This document shows, piece by piece, positions 9,350 to 18,311 of a DNA stretch of 64,000 nucleotides. The notes below the pieces were generated by a model. That model had not been told where the DNA came from. It did not search any database and saw nothing but the letters and a program-made list of their open reading frames with translations. The position numbers and the translations under genes are program-made. This DNA comes from Comamonas testosteroni ATCC 11996 (GTDB taxonomy: Bacteria; Pseudomonadota; Gammaproteobacteria; Burkholderiales; Burkholderiaceae_C): contig NZ_AHIL01000011.1 of the NCBI RefSeq assembly GCF_000241525.1, positions 124,001-188,000 of the forward strand. The letters are read 5' to 3'. Position 1 is the first letter of the stretch, and each line of letters starts with the position of its first letter.

Positions 9350-10279
9350 ATGGGATTTTTCTTAGAGACATTGTTCGGCGGCCTCATGGTGGGCACGCTG
9401 TACGCACTGATCGCCATCGGCTTTGTGCTGATCTTCAAGGCCTCTGGCGTCTTCAACTTTGCGCAAGGCGCCATGGTGCTGTTTTCGGCCCTGGCCATGG
9501 CGCGCTTCTCGCAGTGGATTCCCGGCTGGCTGGGCCTGGAGCCGGGACTGGTCGGCAATCTGCTGGCCATCGTCGTCACTCTGGCGCTGATGGTGGGCGT
9601 GGCCTGGGTGATCGAGCGTCTGGCCCTGCGCCATCTGGTCAATCAGGAGCCCATCACCTTGCTGATGGCCACGCTGGGCATTGCCTATTTGCTCGATGGT
9701 CTCGGCCCCATGGTCTTCGGCAGCGAGGTCTACAAGATTGACGTCGGCATGCCCAAGGACCCGGTCTTCATCATGAACAGCCTGTTTCAGGGCGGCGTGA
9801 TGATCAGCCTGGAAGACCTGTATGCGGCCTGCATTGCAGCCATCCTGGTGATCTGCCTGAGCCTTTTCTTTCAGAAGACCAAGACCGGACGCGCGCTGCG
9901 CGCCGTGGCCGACGATCACCAGGCCGCTCAGTCCATCGGTATTCCGCTGTCGCGCATCTGGGTCATCGTCTGGTCGGTGGCCGGCGGCGTGGCTTTGGTC
10001 GTCGGCATCATCTGGGGCAGCAAGCTGGGCGTTCAGTATTCGCTGTCGCTGGTGGCCCTGAAGGCACTGCCTGTGGTGATTCTGGGCGGCCTGACCTCGC
10101 TGCCCGGCGCAATCATCGGCGGCCTGATCATCGGCGTGGGAGAGAAGCTCTCCGAGGTCTATATCGGCCCCATGGTGGGAGGCGGCATCGAGACCTGGTT
10201 TGCCTATGGTCTGGCCCTTTGCTTTTTGCTGGTTCGGCCACAAGGTCTGTTCGGCGACAAGATCATTGACCGCGTCTGA
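9350..10279 (+). CDS. HAAT-family ABC permease (LivH-like)
   Basis: A 309-residue integral membrane protein with about eight hydrophobic segments. Hallmarks of LivH-type permeases include GTLYALIAIGFVLIFKASGV and FNFAQGAMVLF near the N-terminus, the TGRALRAVADDHQAAQSIGI cytoplasmic loop and a C-terminal LVRPQGLFG. The AAGGAG ribosome site lies across the stop of the preceding ATPase gene (10-bp gap), indicating tight coupling. Confidence 0.92.
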   Translation: MGFFLETLFGGLMVGTLYALIAIGFVLIFKASGVFNFAQGAMVLFSALAMARFSQWIPGWLGLEPGLVGNLLAIVVTLALMVGVAWVIERLALRHLVNQEPITLLMATLGIAYLLDGLGPMVFGSEVYKIDVGMPKDPVFIMNSLFQGGVMISLEDLYAACIAAILVICLSLFFQKTKTGRALRAVADDHQAAQSIGIPLSRIWVIVWSVAGGVALVVGIIWGSKLGVQYSLSLVALKALPVVILGGLTSLPGAIIGGLIIGVGEKLSEVYIGPMVGGGIETWFAYGLALCFLLVRPQGLFGDKIIDRV

Positions 10280-10296
10280 ACGGGGAGAACAAGAAA

Positions 10297-11361
10297 ATGT
10301 TTTATCGTGAAAACGGCCAGTTCAAGACCAGCTACGCAGCAGACCAGCAGATCTTTGGCGTCGCCCAGGACCGCTGGGTCATCCTGCTGGTGCTGGCCTT
10401 TGCCTTCCTTGCCATTCCCTTCATTGCCAGCGACTACACCTTTCAGGCGATTCTGATTCCCTTTGTCATCATGTCGCTGGCAGCGCTCGGACTCAATATT
10501 CTCGTCGGCTACTGCGGCCAGATTTCGCTGGGTACCGCCGCCTTCATGGCCGTGGGTGCCTATGCGGCCTACAACCTGCAGGCCCGCATTGAAGGCATGC
10601 CTTTGCTGGTAGCACTTCTGGGCGGCGGCGTGGTGGCAATGGCGTTCGGCGTGGTGTTCGGTCTGCCCAGCCTGCGCATTCGCGGCCTGTATCTGGCCGT
10701 GGCCACGCTGGCCGCCCAGTTCTTTGTCGACTGGCTGGCGACCCGCGCGGCCTGGGTGACGAACAACTCCTCTTCCGGCTCGGTCAGCGCCAAGCCGCTG
10801 GCCATTCTGGGCTGGGCCATCGACACGCCCATGGAAAAGTACCTGCTGTGCCTGGCGATTCTGTGTCTGCTCGGCCTGGCCGCCAAAAATCTGGTGCGCA
10901 GCTCGGTAGGTCGTGAATGGATGGCCATGCGCGACATGGATGTGGCCGCTGCAGTGATCGGCATTCGCCCCACCTACGCCAAGCTGTCGGCCTTTGCAGT
11001 CAGCAGCTTTATCGTCGGCGTGGCCGGCGCGCTCTGGGGCTTTGTCCACCTGGGTGCCTGGGAACCTGCAGCCTTCAGTCTGGATCGTTCGCTGCAACTG
11101 CTGTTCATGATCATCATCGGCGGCCTGGGCTCGGTCGTGGGCAGCATCTTCGGCGCCGCCTTCTTCGTGCTGCTGCCGCTGCTGCTCAACCAGGTGCCTC
11201 ACTGGCTGGGCCTGCCACTATCCACGGCAACGGCAACCTATCTCGAGCACATGATTTTTGGTGCGCTCATCGTGTTCTTCCTGATTGTGGAACCCCACGG
11301 ATTGGCCAAGCTCTGGGCCACGGCCCGTCAGAAGCTGCGCGTCTGGCCGTTCCCGCATTGA
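10297..11361 (+). CDS. HAAT-family ABC permease (LivM-like)
   Basis: A 354-residue membrane protein that starts with a polar ~25-residue segment, then shows the LivM pattern: LNILVGYCGQISLGTAAFMA, the FGLPSLRIRGLYLAVATLAA segment, the GREWMAMRDMDVAAAVIGI loop before the last helices, and a C-terminal FFLIVEPHGLAKLW. It pairs with LivH to form the translocation pore. A GGGGAGAA ribosome site sits in the 17-bp gap after livH. Confidence 0.92.
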   Translation: MFYRENGQFKTSYAADQQIFGVAQDRWVILLVLAFAFLAIPFIASDYTFQAILIPFVIMSLAALGLNILVGYCGQISLGTAAFMAVGAYAAYNLQARIEGMPLLVALLGGGVVAMAFGVVFGLPSLRIRGLYLAVATLAAQFFVDWLATRAAWVTNNSSSGSVSAKPLAILGWAIDTPMEKYLLCLAILCLLGLAAKNLVRSSVGREWMAMRDMDVAAAVIGIRPTYAKLSAFAVSSFIVGVAGALWGFVHLGAWEPAAFSLDRSLQLLFMIIIGGLGSVVGSIFGAAFFVLLPLLLNQVPHWLGLPLSTATATYLEHMIFGALIVFFLIVEPHGLAKLWATARQKLRVWPFPH

Positions 11362-11543
11362 GCATGAAGCATCTGCTGAAACGCTGCAGGCCTTCCTCCG
11401 TGTGCACGGCCCCCTGGCTCAATGCCGCGCAGCGAGTCATGCAGGTTCATGGACCGTTGAGCTACCTCAGTATTCTTTTCTTCAAGACACCGCAGAGTGC
11501 CTGCAACCGGGACAGCGTCCCATACAACCCAAGGAGACAGTCG

Positions 11544-12860
11544 ATGATGTTCAAGAAAGTTGCGATTGCTGCCGCTGCTGTTGCTGCAGGCATGGGAGCC
11601 TTGATGGCCTCGCCTGCGGCTCAGGCCCAGGAGCAGTTCGTGCCTCTGCTGGTGTATCGCACAGGCCAGTTCGCGCCCCTGGGCATTCCATGGGCGGATG
11701 GCAAGCAGGATTACCTCAAGCTGGTCAATGCCAAGGGTGGCGTCAACGGCGTGAAGATCAAGTTCGAGGAGTGCGAAACCGCCTATGACACGGCCAAGGG
11801 CGTGGAATGCTACGAGCGCCTCAAGAACAAGGATGGCGGCGCCTCCGGCTTTGACACCCAGTCCACCGGTATCACCTTTGCCGTGACCGACAAGGCCCCC
11901 GGTGACAAGGTGCCGGTGGTCACTCCGGGCTATGGCCTGTCCCAGTCCGTGGACGGCAAGGTCTTCGAGTGGAACTTCCCGCTGCTGGGCAACTACTGGA
12001 CCGCCGCCGACTCCATCGTGCAGGACATCCTGAAGAAGGAAAAAGGCAGCCTCAAGGGCAAGAAGATCGCACTGGTCTATCACGACTCGCCTTATGGCAA
12101 GGAACCCATTCCGCTGCTGGAAAAGCGCGCAGCCAAGGACGGCTTTGAGCTGATCAAGCTGCCCGTGACCGCCCCCGGCGTGGAGCAAAAATCCACTTGG
12201 CTGCAGATCCGCCAGAGCCGCCCCGACTATGTGCTGCTGTGGTCGGCCGGCGTGATGACGCCCACGGCCGTGCGTGAGGCACAGGCCACGGGCTACCCAC
12301 GCGAGAAGATGTACGCCGTGTGGTGGGGCGGCTCCGACCATGACGTGCGAGACATAGGCGCCGGAGCCAAGGGCTACAACACCGTGACCATTCACAACAC
12401 GGCCGAAAGCGACAAGGTGCATGCGGATATCAAGTCCATGCTCTACGACAAGGGCCAGGGCACGGCCAAGGACGCCAAGGAGCTGGGCCAACTGGCACAT
12501 ACCCGCGGCATGGTGATCTCCATGCTGCAGGTCGAAGCCATCCGCACCGCACAGGAGAAGTTCGGCAAGGGCAAGGTCATGACACCCGAGCAGGTGCGCT
12601 GGGGCCTGGAGAACCTGAACATGACGCAGGAACGCCTGAACGAGCTGGGCTTCGGCAAGATCATCCGCCCCTTCAAGACCAGCTGCGAAAACCACCTGGG
12701 TGCCGACTGGGCGCGTATTGCCACCTGGGACGGCAGCAAGTTCAAGGTGAGCTCCGACTGGTACCAGGCCGACAAGTCCATGGTCGATCCGCTCTACAAA
12801 GAATTTGCGGACAAGTACGCCAAGGAAAAGAACGTCAAGGTAAGGACCTGCACCCCCTGA
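11544..12860 (+). CDS. HAAT-family periplasmic substrate-binding protein (Peripla_BP_6)
   Basis: The ATG at 11544 follows an AAGGAGA ribosome site and gives a 438-residue product with a clean signal peptide (KKVAIAAAAVAAGMG, cleavage near AQAQE). The same frame is open further upstream but overlaps livM and is not used. The mature protein has the two-lobed Leu/Ile/Val-binding fold pattern (GVNGVKIKFEECETAYDTAK; ADSIVQDILKKEKGS). Proteins of this longer, ~430-residue subgroup are often next to acyl- or aryl-CoA ligases, as here; the ligand is unlikely to be simply a branched-chain amino acid. The stop codon lies within a dispersed repeat. Confidence 0.88.
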   Translation: MMFKKVAIAAAAVAAGMGALMASPAAQAQEQFVPLLVYRTGQFAPLGIPWADGKQDYLKLVNAKGGVNGVKIKFEECETAYDTAKGVECYERLKNKDGGASGFDTQSTGITFAVTDKAPGDKVPVVTPGYGLSQSVDGKVFEWNFPLLGNYWTAADSIVQDILKKEKGSLKGKKIALVYHDSPYGKEPIPLLEKRAAKDGFELIKLPVTAPGVEQKSTWLQIRQSRPDYVLLWSAGVMTPTAVREAQATGYPREKMYAVWWGGSDHDVRDIGAGAKGYNTVTIHNTAESDKVHADIKSMLYDKGQGTAKDAKELGQLAHTRGMVISMLQVEAIRTAQEKFGKGKVMTPEQVRWGLENLNMTQERLNELGFGKIIRPFKTSCENHLGADWARIATWDGSKFKVSSDWYQADKSMVDPLYKEFADKYAKEKNVKVRTCTP

Positions 12861-12935
12861 GGCGCTTCGCGCCTTCCCCCTCTCCGGCACCAAGTGCCTG
12901 AGGGGGGCTACATCCCCGCTGCGGGGCAAGCGGCC
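12852..12935 (+). repeat. dispersed CCCCCTGAG element, copy 2
   Basis: Begins ACCCCCTGAGGCGCTTCGCG and continues with CCTTCCCCCTCTCC and a GC-rich tail. It is a diverged relative of the copies at 3533-3599 and 13906-13982. The CCCTGA of the element supplies the last Pro codon and the TGA stop of the substrate-binding protein gene. Confidence 0.5.
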
Positions 12936-13005
12936 GGCATCGGCCCTTGCCTGATGTCTCTGACCAAGGCTCGCCTCGCCGCAACTGGATTGACAAAAAT
13001 CAGCC

Positions 13006-13049
13006 TCAATCGCTTACCTAAAAAGCGTTTACAGCTATCTATTTTGAGT
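13006..13049 (+). repeat. dispersed AGCTAT-type element, copy B
   Basis: Contains AAGCG-TTTAC-AGCTAT-CTATTTTGAG, aligning with the minus strand of copies A (3419-3466) and D (52350-52380) and the plus strand of copy C (23681-23728). It occupies most of the space just before the livF-like start at 13064. Confidence 0.5.
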
Positions 13050-13063
13050 TACCAGGTGACCGC

Positions 13064-13903
13064 ATGACCGATAACGCGCACACAGTTTCCACTTCCCCGC
13101 AGGCCACGCCCCTGGTGGAAGTCAATGGCATCGAGGTCATCTACAACCATGTGATCCTGGTGCTCAAGGGCGTCTCTCTGCAAGTGCCGCACCAGAGCAT
13201 CGTGGCCCTGCTGGGCGGCAATGGCGCGGGCAAGACCACAACGCTGCGCGCCATCTCCAATCTACTCAAGGGCGAGCGCGGTGAAGTCACCAAGGGCGGC
13301 ATCACGCTGGAGGGCGAGCAGATCGCCAACCTCTCGCCGGCCGACCTGGTCAAGCGCGGGGTGGTGCAGGTCATGGAAGGCCGGCACTGCTTTGCCCACC
13401 TGAGCATTGAAGAAAACCTGCTGACGGGCAGCTACACCCGCACGGACAAGGGCGAGATTGCTGCCAATCTCGAGAAGGTCTACAACTACTTCCCGCGCCT
13501 CAAGACCCGGCGCACCAGCCAGGCGGCCTATACCTCGGGCGGCGAGCAGCAGATGTGCGCCATCGGCCGCGCGCTGATGAGCAATCCGCGTATGGTTTTG
13601 CTGGACGAGCCCTCCATGGGCCTGGCGCCGCAGATCGTGGACGAGGTCTTTCACATCGTCAAAGACCTCAACAGCAAGGAAAAAGTCACCTTCCTGCTGG
13701 CCGAGCAGAACACCAATATGGCGCTTAAATACGCCGACTACGGCTACATCATGGAAAGCGGGCGCATCGTCATGGACGGCTCAGCCAAGGATCTGGCCAG
13801 CAACGAGGACGTCAAGGAGTTCTACCTGGGCGTGGGCGGCGGTGAGCGCAAGAGTTTCAAGGATGTGAAAAGCTACAAGCGTCGCAAGCGCTGGCTGGCG
13901 TAA
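13064..13903 (+). CDS. HAAT-family ABC transporter ATP-binding protein (LivF-like)
   Basis: A 279-residue ATPase with Walker A GGNGAGKTT, signature YTSGGEQQMCAIGRALM, Walker B MVLLDEPSMGLAP and switch LLAEQNTNMALK. The LivF hallmarks GVVQVMEGRHCFAHLSIEEN and SMGLAPQIVDEVFHIV are present. It is longer than classical LivF (~235 residues), with an N-terminal Thr/Ser/Pro lead and a basic C-terminal tail (KSFKDVKSYKRRKRWLA). It is separated from the binding-protein gene by 203 bp of repeat sequence but completes the transporter. Confidence 0.9.
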   Translation: MTDNAHTVSTSPQATPLVEVNGIEVIYNHVILVLKGVSLQVPHQSIVALLGGNGAGKTTTLRAISNLLKGERGEVTKGGITLEGEQIANLSPADLVKRGVVQVMEGRHCFAHLSIEENLLTGSYTRTDKGEIAANLEKVYNYFPRLKTRRTSQAAYTSGGEQQMCAIGRALMSNPRMVLLDEPSMGLAPQIVDEVFHIVKDLNSKEKVTFLLAEQNTNMALKYADYGYIMESGRIVMDGSAKDLASNEDVKEFYLGVGGGERKSFKDVKSYKRRKRWLA

Positions 13904-13905
13904 CG

Positions 13906-13982
13906 GATACCCCCTGAGCGGCTGCACCGCTTCCCCCAAGGGGGACGACAGCCTCGCTGCGCGGCGGCGCTTGCTCGCCGCC
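13906..13982 (+). repeat. dispersed CCCCCTGAG / CCCAAGGGGG element, copy 3
   Basis: Begins ATACCCCCTGAGCGGCT three bases after the livF stop and continues with GCACCGCTTCCCCCAAGGGGG and a GC-rich, partly palindromic tail. It is the closest match to the reverse complement of 3533-3599. Confidence 0.6.
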
Positions 13983-14064
13983 TCTCGCTGGGTGCAGGTC
14001 AGTTCTCAGAGCTAACGCCCATTGTTTTCCGTTTTGTTTGCAGATTTTCCCTACAGGATTTGCC

Positions 14065-15312
14065 ATGAGTGACTTCTACGACTCCCTGGAAATACGCAGC
14101 CCTGATGAGCGCGAAGCGACATTGATGGCTGCATTGCCCGCGCAGATCGCCCATGCCCAGCAGCGCTCGGCTGCGTTTGCCGAGATCCTCAAGGGCGTGG
14201 ATGCAACAAGCATCACGAACCGCAGCGCACTGGCGCAGCTCCCCGTCACCCGCAAGAGCGAACTGCTGGAGCGCCAGGCCGCGCTGCGCCCGCGCCAGAT
14301 CTTCGGAGGTTTCAATGCCATTGGCCTGGGCCACGACATGCCCAGGCTGTTTGCCAGCCCCGGTCCCATCTACGAACCCGAAAGCCGTCGCACCGATTAC
14401 TGGCGCATGGCCCGCTCCATGTACGCCGCAGGCTTCAGGGCCGGCGAGCTGGTGCACAACTGCTTCAGCTATCACTTCGTGCCCGCCGGATCGATGATGG
14501 AAACCGGTGCCCAGGCACTGGGTTGCACGGTGTTTGCAGGCGGCACGGGCCAGACCGAGCAGCAGGTGCAGGCCATGGCCGATCTGCGGCCAGCCGCCTA
14601 TGTGGGCACGCCCAGCTTTCTGAAAATCATTGTGGAAAAGGCCCAGGAGATGGGAGTGAAGCTGCCCAGCCTGACCAAGGCCATGGTCAGCGGCGAAGCC
14701 TTTCCGCCTTCACTCAGCCAATGGATGCGCGAGCATGGCATCGACGCATACCAGAGCTACGGCACGGCCGATCTGGGCCTCATTGCCTATGAAACCAGCG
14801 CGCGCGAAGGCCTGGTTCTGGACGAGGGCGTGATCGTGGAGATCGTGCGCCCTGGAACCGGCGACCCTGTGGCCGAGGGCGAGGTGGGCGAGCTGGTCAT
14901 CACCACGCTCAACCCCGACTATCCGCTGATCCGCTTCGGCACGGGCGATCTCTCGGCCTATCTTCCAGGAGCCTGCCCCACGGGCCGCACCAATGCCCGC
15001 ATCAAAGGCTGGATGGGCCGCGCCGACCAGACCACCAAGGTCCGCGGCATGTTTGTGCATGCCAAACAGGTGGCTGAGGTCGCCAAGCGCTTTCCGCAGA
15101 TCGCCAGGGCCAGGCTGGTGGTGACAGGTGAGATGGCCAACGACCAGATGCAGTTGCTGGTTGAAACCACAGAAACCGCGCCGGGCTTTGCCCTGCAGGT
15201 GATCGACGCCTTGCGCGAAGTCACCAAGCTGCGCGGCGAAGTGCAGATGGTATCTCCTGGCAGCCTGCCCAATGACGGCAAGGTGATCGAGGACGCGCGT
15301 TCCTATCAGTGA
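14065..15312 (+). CDS. PaaK-like phenylacetate/aryl-CoA ligase family protein
   Basis: The ATG at 14065 follows AGGA at a 6-bp spacing and gives 415 residues; an upstream in-frame start is less likely. The product resembles the phenylacetate-CoA ligase branch of adenylate-forming enzymes: the segment PAAYVGTPSFLKIIVEKAQE, the YQSYGTADLGLIAYET motif, GEVGELVITTLNPDYPLIRF, and GTGDLS before a C-terminal subdomain. The classical N-terminal SSGTTG loop is not evident, and the region around ETGAQALGCTVFAGGTGQTE takes its place, typical of many PaaK homologues outside the phenylacetate pathway. Position after a Liv-type transporter suggests activation of an imported aromatic or short-chain acid. 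Confidence 0.82.
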   Translation: MSDFYDSLEIRSPDEREATLMAALPAQIAHAQQRSAAFAEILKGVDATSITNRSALAQLPVTRKSELLERQAALRPRQIFGGFNAIGLGHDMPRLFASPGPIYEPESRRTDYWRMARSMYAAGFRAGELVHNCFSYHFVPAGSMMETGAQALGCTVFAGGTGQTEQQVQAMADLRPAAYVGTPSFLKIIVEKAQEMGVKLPSLTKAMVSGEAFPPSLSQWMREHGIDAYQSYGTADLGLIAYETSAREGLVLDEGVIVEIVRPGTGDPVAEGEVGELVITTLNPDYPLIRFGTGDLSAYLPGACPTGRTNARIKGWMGRADQTTKVRGMFVHAKQVAEVAKRFPQIARARLVVTGEMANDQMQLLVETTETAPGFALQVIDALREVTKLRGEVQMVSPGSLPNDGKVIEDARSYQ

Positions 15313-15379
15313 AGAGCAGCAGGCTTCGGCTGACTCTGCGGCCTAAAGGCTGTGCACCGGGACCAAGCCCCTGATCATG

Positions 15380-15397
15380 TGTCGCCAATACGCGACA
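15380..15397. promoter_or_regulatory. inverted repeat upstream of Bug gene
   Basis: TGTCGC and GCGACA flank CAATAC, a perfect 6-bp-arm dyad in the 254-bp gap before the Bug gene at 15567. It could be an operator; the binding protein is unknown. The rest of this gap is AT-richer than its surroundings and contains no gene. Confidence 0.35.
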
Positions 15398-15566
15398 GGC
15401 AACCAGTTTGCTTTAACGCAAATGCAATGTGATCGCCCGCTCCATCAAGGGATAACACTTAGAAAATAACAAAAACCCCACAGATTAGCGCTACCTAGAA
15501 TCCGGCTTTACGTCACGAAAAGCGAACCGTCCTGGTCTGCTTGCACATTATTTTTAGGGAGACACT

Positions 15567-16556
15567 GTGAAAACTATTTTCAAGATCGCCACCATTGCTC
15601 TGGCTGCCACCGCTGCCATCAGCAGCCATGCCGACAGCTACCCTGCCGCTGGCAAGACGATCACGATCATTGTGCCTTTCACGGCAGGCGGCCCCACCGA
15701 CAAGGTGGCACGCGACCTGGCCGAATCCATGCGCAAGCAGCTGAACAACGCCACCATCGTCATCGACAACGCAGACGGTGCCGGCAGCACGATTGGCACG
15801 GCCAAGGCAGCACGCGCACGCAATGACGGCTACACGCTGCTGCTGACGCATATCGGCATGTCCACCATCCCGACGCTGTACCGCAAGCTGTCCTTCAACG
15901 TGCTCAACGACTTCGAGTACGCCGGCATCATCAACGATGTGCCCATGACACTGATCGGTCGCCCCACCCTGCCCGCCAAGAACTTCGCCGAAGTCAAGGA
16001 CTGGGTCAGCAAGAACCAGGGCAAGGTGAATCTGGCCAACGCCGGCGTGGGCTCGGCCTCGCACCTGTGCGGCCTGATGTTCCAGGCCTCGCTGCAGCAG
16101 GACATGACGCCCGTTCCCTACAAGGGTGCAGCTCCTGCGATTGCCGACCTGATGGGCAACCAGGTGGACCTGCTGTGCGACCAGACCACCAACACCACTT
16201 CGCAGATTGCCGCCAAGAAGGTCCAGGCCTATGCCGTGACCACTGCCAAGCCTCTGACCACGCCTGCACTCAAGGACCTGCCCACGCTGCAATCCCTGGG
16301 TCTGAAGGACTTCAACGTGACCATCTGGCACGGTCTGTACGCCCCCAAGGGCACGCCTGCCGATGTGGTGCAAAAGATCAACGAAGCCATGAAGGCTTCG
16401 CTCAAGGACCCCGAGTTCATCAAGCGCCAGGAAGCCCTGGGTGCCGTGATTGCCACGGACGACCGCACCAACCCTGCCGGCCACAAAAAGTTTGTGGAGT
16501 CTGAAATCGCCAAGTGGGGCAAGGTCATCAAGGCCGCCGGCATCTACGCCGACTGA
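15567..16556 (+). CDS. Bug/TctC-family tripartite tricarboxylate-type solute-binding protein
   Basis: A GTG start with an AGGGAG ribosome site 5 bp upstream gives 329 residues with a signal peptide (KTIFKIATIALAATAAIS, cleavage near SHADS). Hallmarks of Bug proteins: YPAAGKTITIIVPFTAGGPTDKVARDL, the GSASHLCGLMFQ segment, VPYKGAAPAIADLMGNQVDL, and GLYAPKGTPADVVQKI. Such proteins bind carboxylates in the periplasm. No TctA/TctB membrane genes are adjacent, so it is an orphan binding protein like most Bug proteins in Bordetella and Comamonas. It follows the PaaK-like ligase but has its own promoter gap and terminator. Confidence 0.9.
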   Translation: MKTIFKIATIALAATAAISSHADSYPAAGKTITIIVPFTAGGPTDKVARDLAESMRKQLNNATIVIDNADGAGSTIGTAKAARARNDGYTLLLTHIGMSTIPTLYRKLSFNVLNDFEYAGIINDVPMTLIGRPTLPAKNFAEVKDWVSKNQGKVNLANAGVGSASHLCGLMFQASLQQDMTPVPYKGAAPAIADLMGNQVDLLCDQTTNTTSQIAAKKVQAYAVTTAKPLTTPALKDLPTLQSLGLKDFNVTIWHGLYAPKGTPADVVQKINEAMKASLKDPEFIKRQEALGAVIATDDRTNPAGHKKFVESEIAKWGKVIKAAGIYAD

Positions 16557-16580
16557 CAGGGCGCGAGCTCGTAAAAAACA

Positions 16581-16608
16581 GAAAGCCTGCATCTGCAGGC
16601 TTTTTTTT
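16581..16608 (+). terminator. rho-independent terminator after Bug gene
   Basis: GCCTGC pairs with GCAGGC around ATCT (16585-16600), followed by eight T residues, 28 bp after the stop of the Bug gene. Confidence 0.88.
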
Positions 16609-16632
16609 GGGGTGCCCGGAAGGGGATGGAAC

Positions 16633-16953
16633 TTACCAGGTCACTTCCTTGCCGTCGGCGGCACTGCGCCTGAGCATGTCGACAAAAGGCACGATGCGTT
16701 GGCCCAGGGCCACGCTGTCCTGGCTCGCAGGCGCGGCATCTTCGTCCTGCGCGTCGTCTTCCGGCTGCTTGCGCCTAACTGCCTCCTCGGCGGCAGCCGC
16801 CTCCAGCGCGGCAATGGCGGCTGGAATCTGCTCCACGGTGATGATGCCGTGTACCTCGTCGGGCGACTTGCCGATGATTTCCAGCAGCTTGCGGCCGTTG
16901 GCGTCCAGCATGATGAGGTCTGCCGTGGCACGCGATTTGAATTTGTAGGGCAT
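16633..16953 (-). CDS. DUF1840 family protein
   Basis: A 106-residue soluble protein beginning MPYKFKSRATADLIMLDANG and continuing with LLEIIGKSPDEVHGIITVEQ, which I recognise as the betaproteobacterial DUF1840 family. The centre is Ala/Glu-rich (IAALEAAAAEEAVRRKQ), predicted helical, and the end reads RIVPFVDMLRRSAADGKEVTW. Function is unknown. It lies 12 bp downstream of the cyclopropane fatty acid synthase gene on the same strand and is probably co-transcribed with it. Confidence 0.8.
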   Translation of the reverse strand: MPYKFKSRATADLIMLDANGRKLLEIIGKSPDEVHGIITVEQIPAAIAALEAAAAEEAVRRKQPEDDAQDEDAAPASQDSVALGQRIVPFVDMLRRSAADGKEVTW

Positions 16954-16965
16954 GGAGCGGTTCCT

Positions 16966-18228
16966 TCAACGGTAGATGTATTCGCGGTTAAAAGGATAGC
17001 CGCTCTGCGCACCGGTCATCGCGCCGCTGCGCAGATCGCCATCAGGTTTGCTGCACAGCATCTGATGCAGCGCAATCCAGCCATGCTCGAAGCCCATGGC
17101 CGATCCTGCCAGATAGAGGCGGTAAGCACGCAGCGCCTTAGCGGCTTTTTCCTCGTCATACTGGGTCTGCAAAATGGCCTGTGCCTCGCCCAGCCGGGAC
17201 TCCAGCGTATCCGACCAGGCCCATAGCGTGCGTGCATAGTGTGGGCGCAAGTTTTCGGTGTCCACCATCTCCAGCCCGCTGGCAGCCAGGTCATGCAGCA
17301 CGCGGCTGACATGCATGAGTTCGCCTCCGGGAAAGATGTAGCGGTTGATGAACTCGCCCATGCCGGCGCCCAGCTCCACATTGCTGACGCCGCCCGCCGT
17401 GATGCCATGGACCAATGCAAGACCGCCAGGCCTGAGCATGGAATAAATGGTTTCGAAGTATTCCTCCAGATTGGCGCTGCCCACGTGCTCGAACATGCCG
17501 ACCGAGCCGATCTTGTCGAACGGCTCCACATCACCCATTTGCCGGTAATCACGCAGCTCGACCTGGACCTTGCCCTGCAGGCCCTTCTCGGAGATCAGGC
17601 GCTGCACATGCTCGAACTGGTTGCGCGACAGCGTGATGCCATGGGCCTGAACACCGTAATACTCGGCCGCCCAGAAGATCAACCCGCCCCAACCGGAACC
17701 TATGTCCCAGAAGCGCTCTCCGGGCTGGAGCTTGAGCTTTTTGCAGATGTGATCGAGTTTGGCCTCCTGCGCCTGCGCCAGGCTCATGCCCTGCTCTTTG
17801 TAGTAAGCGCAGGAATAGACGCGGCGCGGGTCCAGCCACAGCGCGTAGAAGTCGTCGGAGAGATCGTAATGAAACTGAATCTGCTCGGCATCGCGGGTCA
17901 GCGTGTGCATGGCCAGCGACCTGGCCTTGGAGACCGTCTGCCCCAGCCAAGAGGGCGTATGACTGACCGGATCACCGCGCAGCAGCCCGGCCGCTGCCGT
18001 CATGATGTCGCGGGAGCTGCCCTTGACCTCCACCCAGCCCTCGACGATGGCCGACCCAATCGAGCCGATCTGACCATCCAGCAGCGCCGCAACAGCCTTG
18101 GGAGAGCGAAAAATGAGTTGAACCGCACTGTGTTCAGGCCCGATATGCTCGCCCGAGGGAAGCTGTATCGATGCAGTCACAGGAAGTCTTGCTAGCAGCG
18201 GCTCCAATGTGCTCAACAGGTTTTTCAT
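16966..18228 (-). CDS. cfa: cyclopropane-fatty-acyl-phospholipid synthase
   Basis: The ~420-residue product has the CFA synthase/mycolic acid cyclopropane synthase fold. It would methylenate the double bond of unsaturated phospholipid acyl chains using S-adenosylmethionine. Seen motifs: HYDLSDDFYALWLDPRRVYS, CAYYKEQGMSLAQAQEAKLD, the SAM-binding FWDIGSGWGGL, and VGMFEHVG with the conserved Glu-His. The N-terminal ~110 residues form the lipid-binding domain typical of the family. ATG at 18237 (MVFMKNLL) or 18228 (MKNLLSTLE) may be the start; neither has a strong ribosome site. Confidence 0.92.
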   Translation of the reverse strand: MKNLLSTLEPLLARLPVTASIQLPSGEHIGPEHSAVQLIFRSPKAVAALLDGQIGSIGSAIVEGWVEVKGSSRDIMTAAAGLLRGDPVSHTPSWLGQTVSKARSLAMHTLTRDAEQIQFHYDLSDDFYALWLDPRRVYSCAYYKEQGMSLAQAQEAKLDHICKKLKLQPGERFWDIGSGWGGLIFWAAEYYGVQAHGITLSRNQFEHVQRLISEKGLQGKVQVELRDYRQMGDVEPFDKIGSVGMFEHVGSANLEEYFETIYSMLRPGGLALVHGITAGGVSNVELGAGMGEFINRYIFPGGELMHVSRVLHDLAASGLEMVDTENLRPHYARTLWAWSDTLESRLGEAQAILQTQYDEEKAAKALRAYRLYLAGSAMGFEHGWIALHQMLCSKPDGDLRSGAMTGAQSGYPFNREYIYR

Positions 18229-18311
18229 GAAAACCATTGTTCACATCGACTATGGCAGGGTCAAGACGGAAAACATCCCTGCCTAAAACTGCCTCCAGGT
18301 CTGGCAGAGGA

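Noticed and set aside
10917..11543. N-terminal extension of the Liv-type binding protein
   Set aside because: It would overlap livM out of frame; the signal peptide and AAGGAGA ribosome site fix the start at 11544.
15397..15412. Weak sigma-54-like element AGGCAAC-CAGT-TTGC upstream of the Bug gene
   Set aside because: GG and GC are correctly spaced, but CACG is missing, no enhancer-like half-sites are nearby, and the distance to the start is long; chance is likely.
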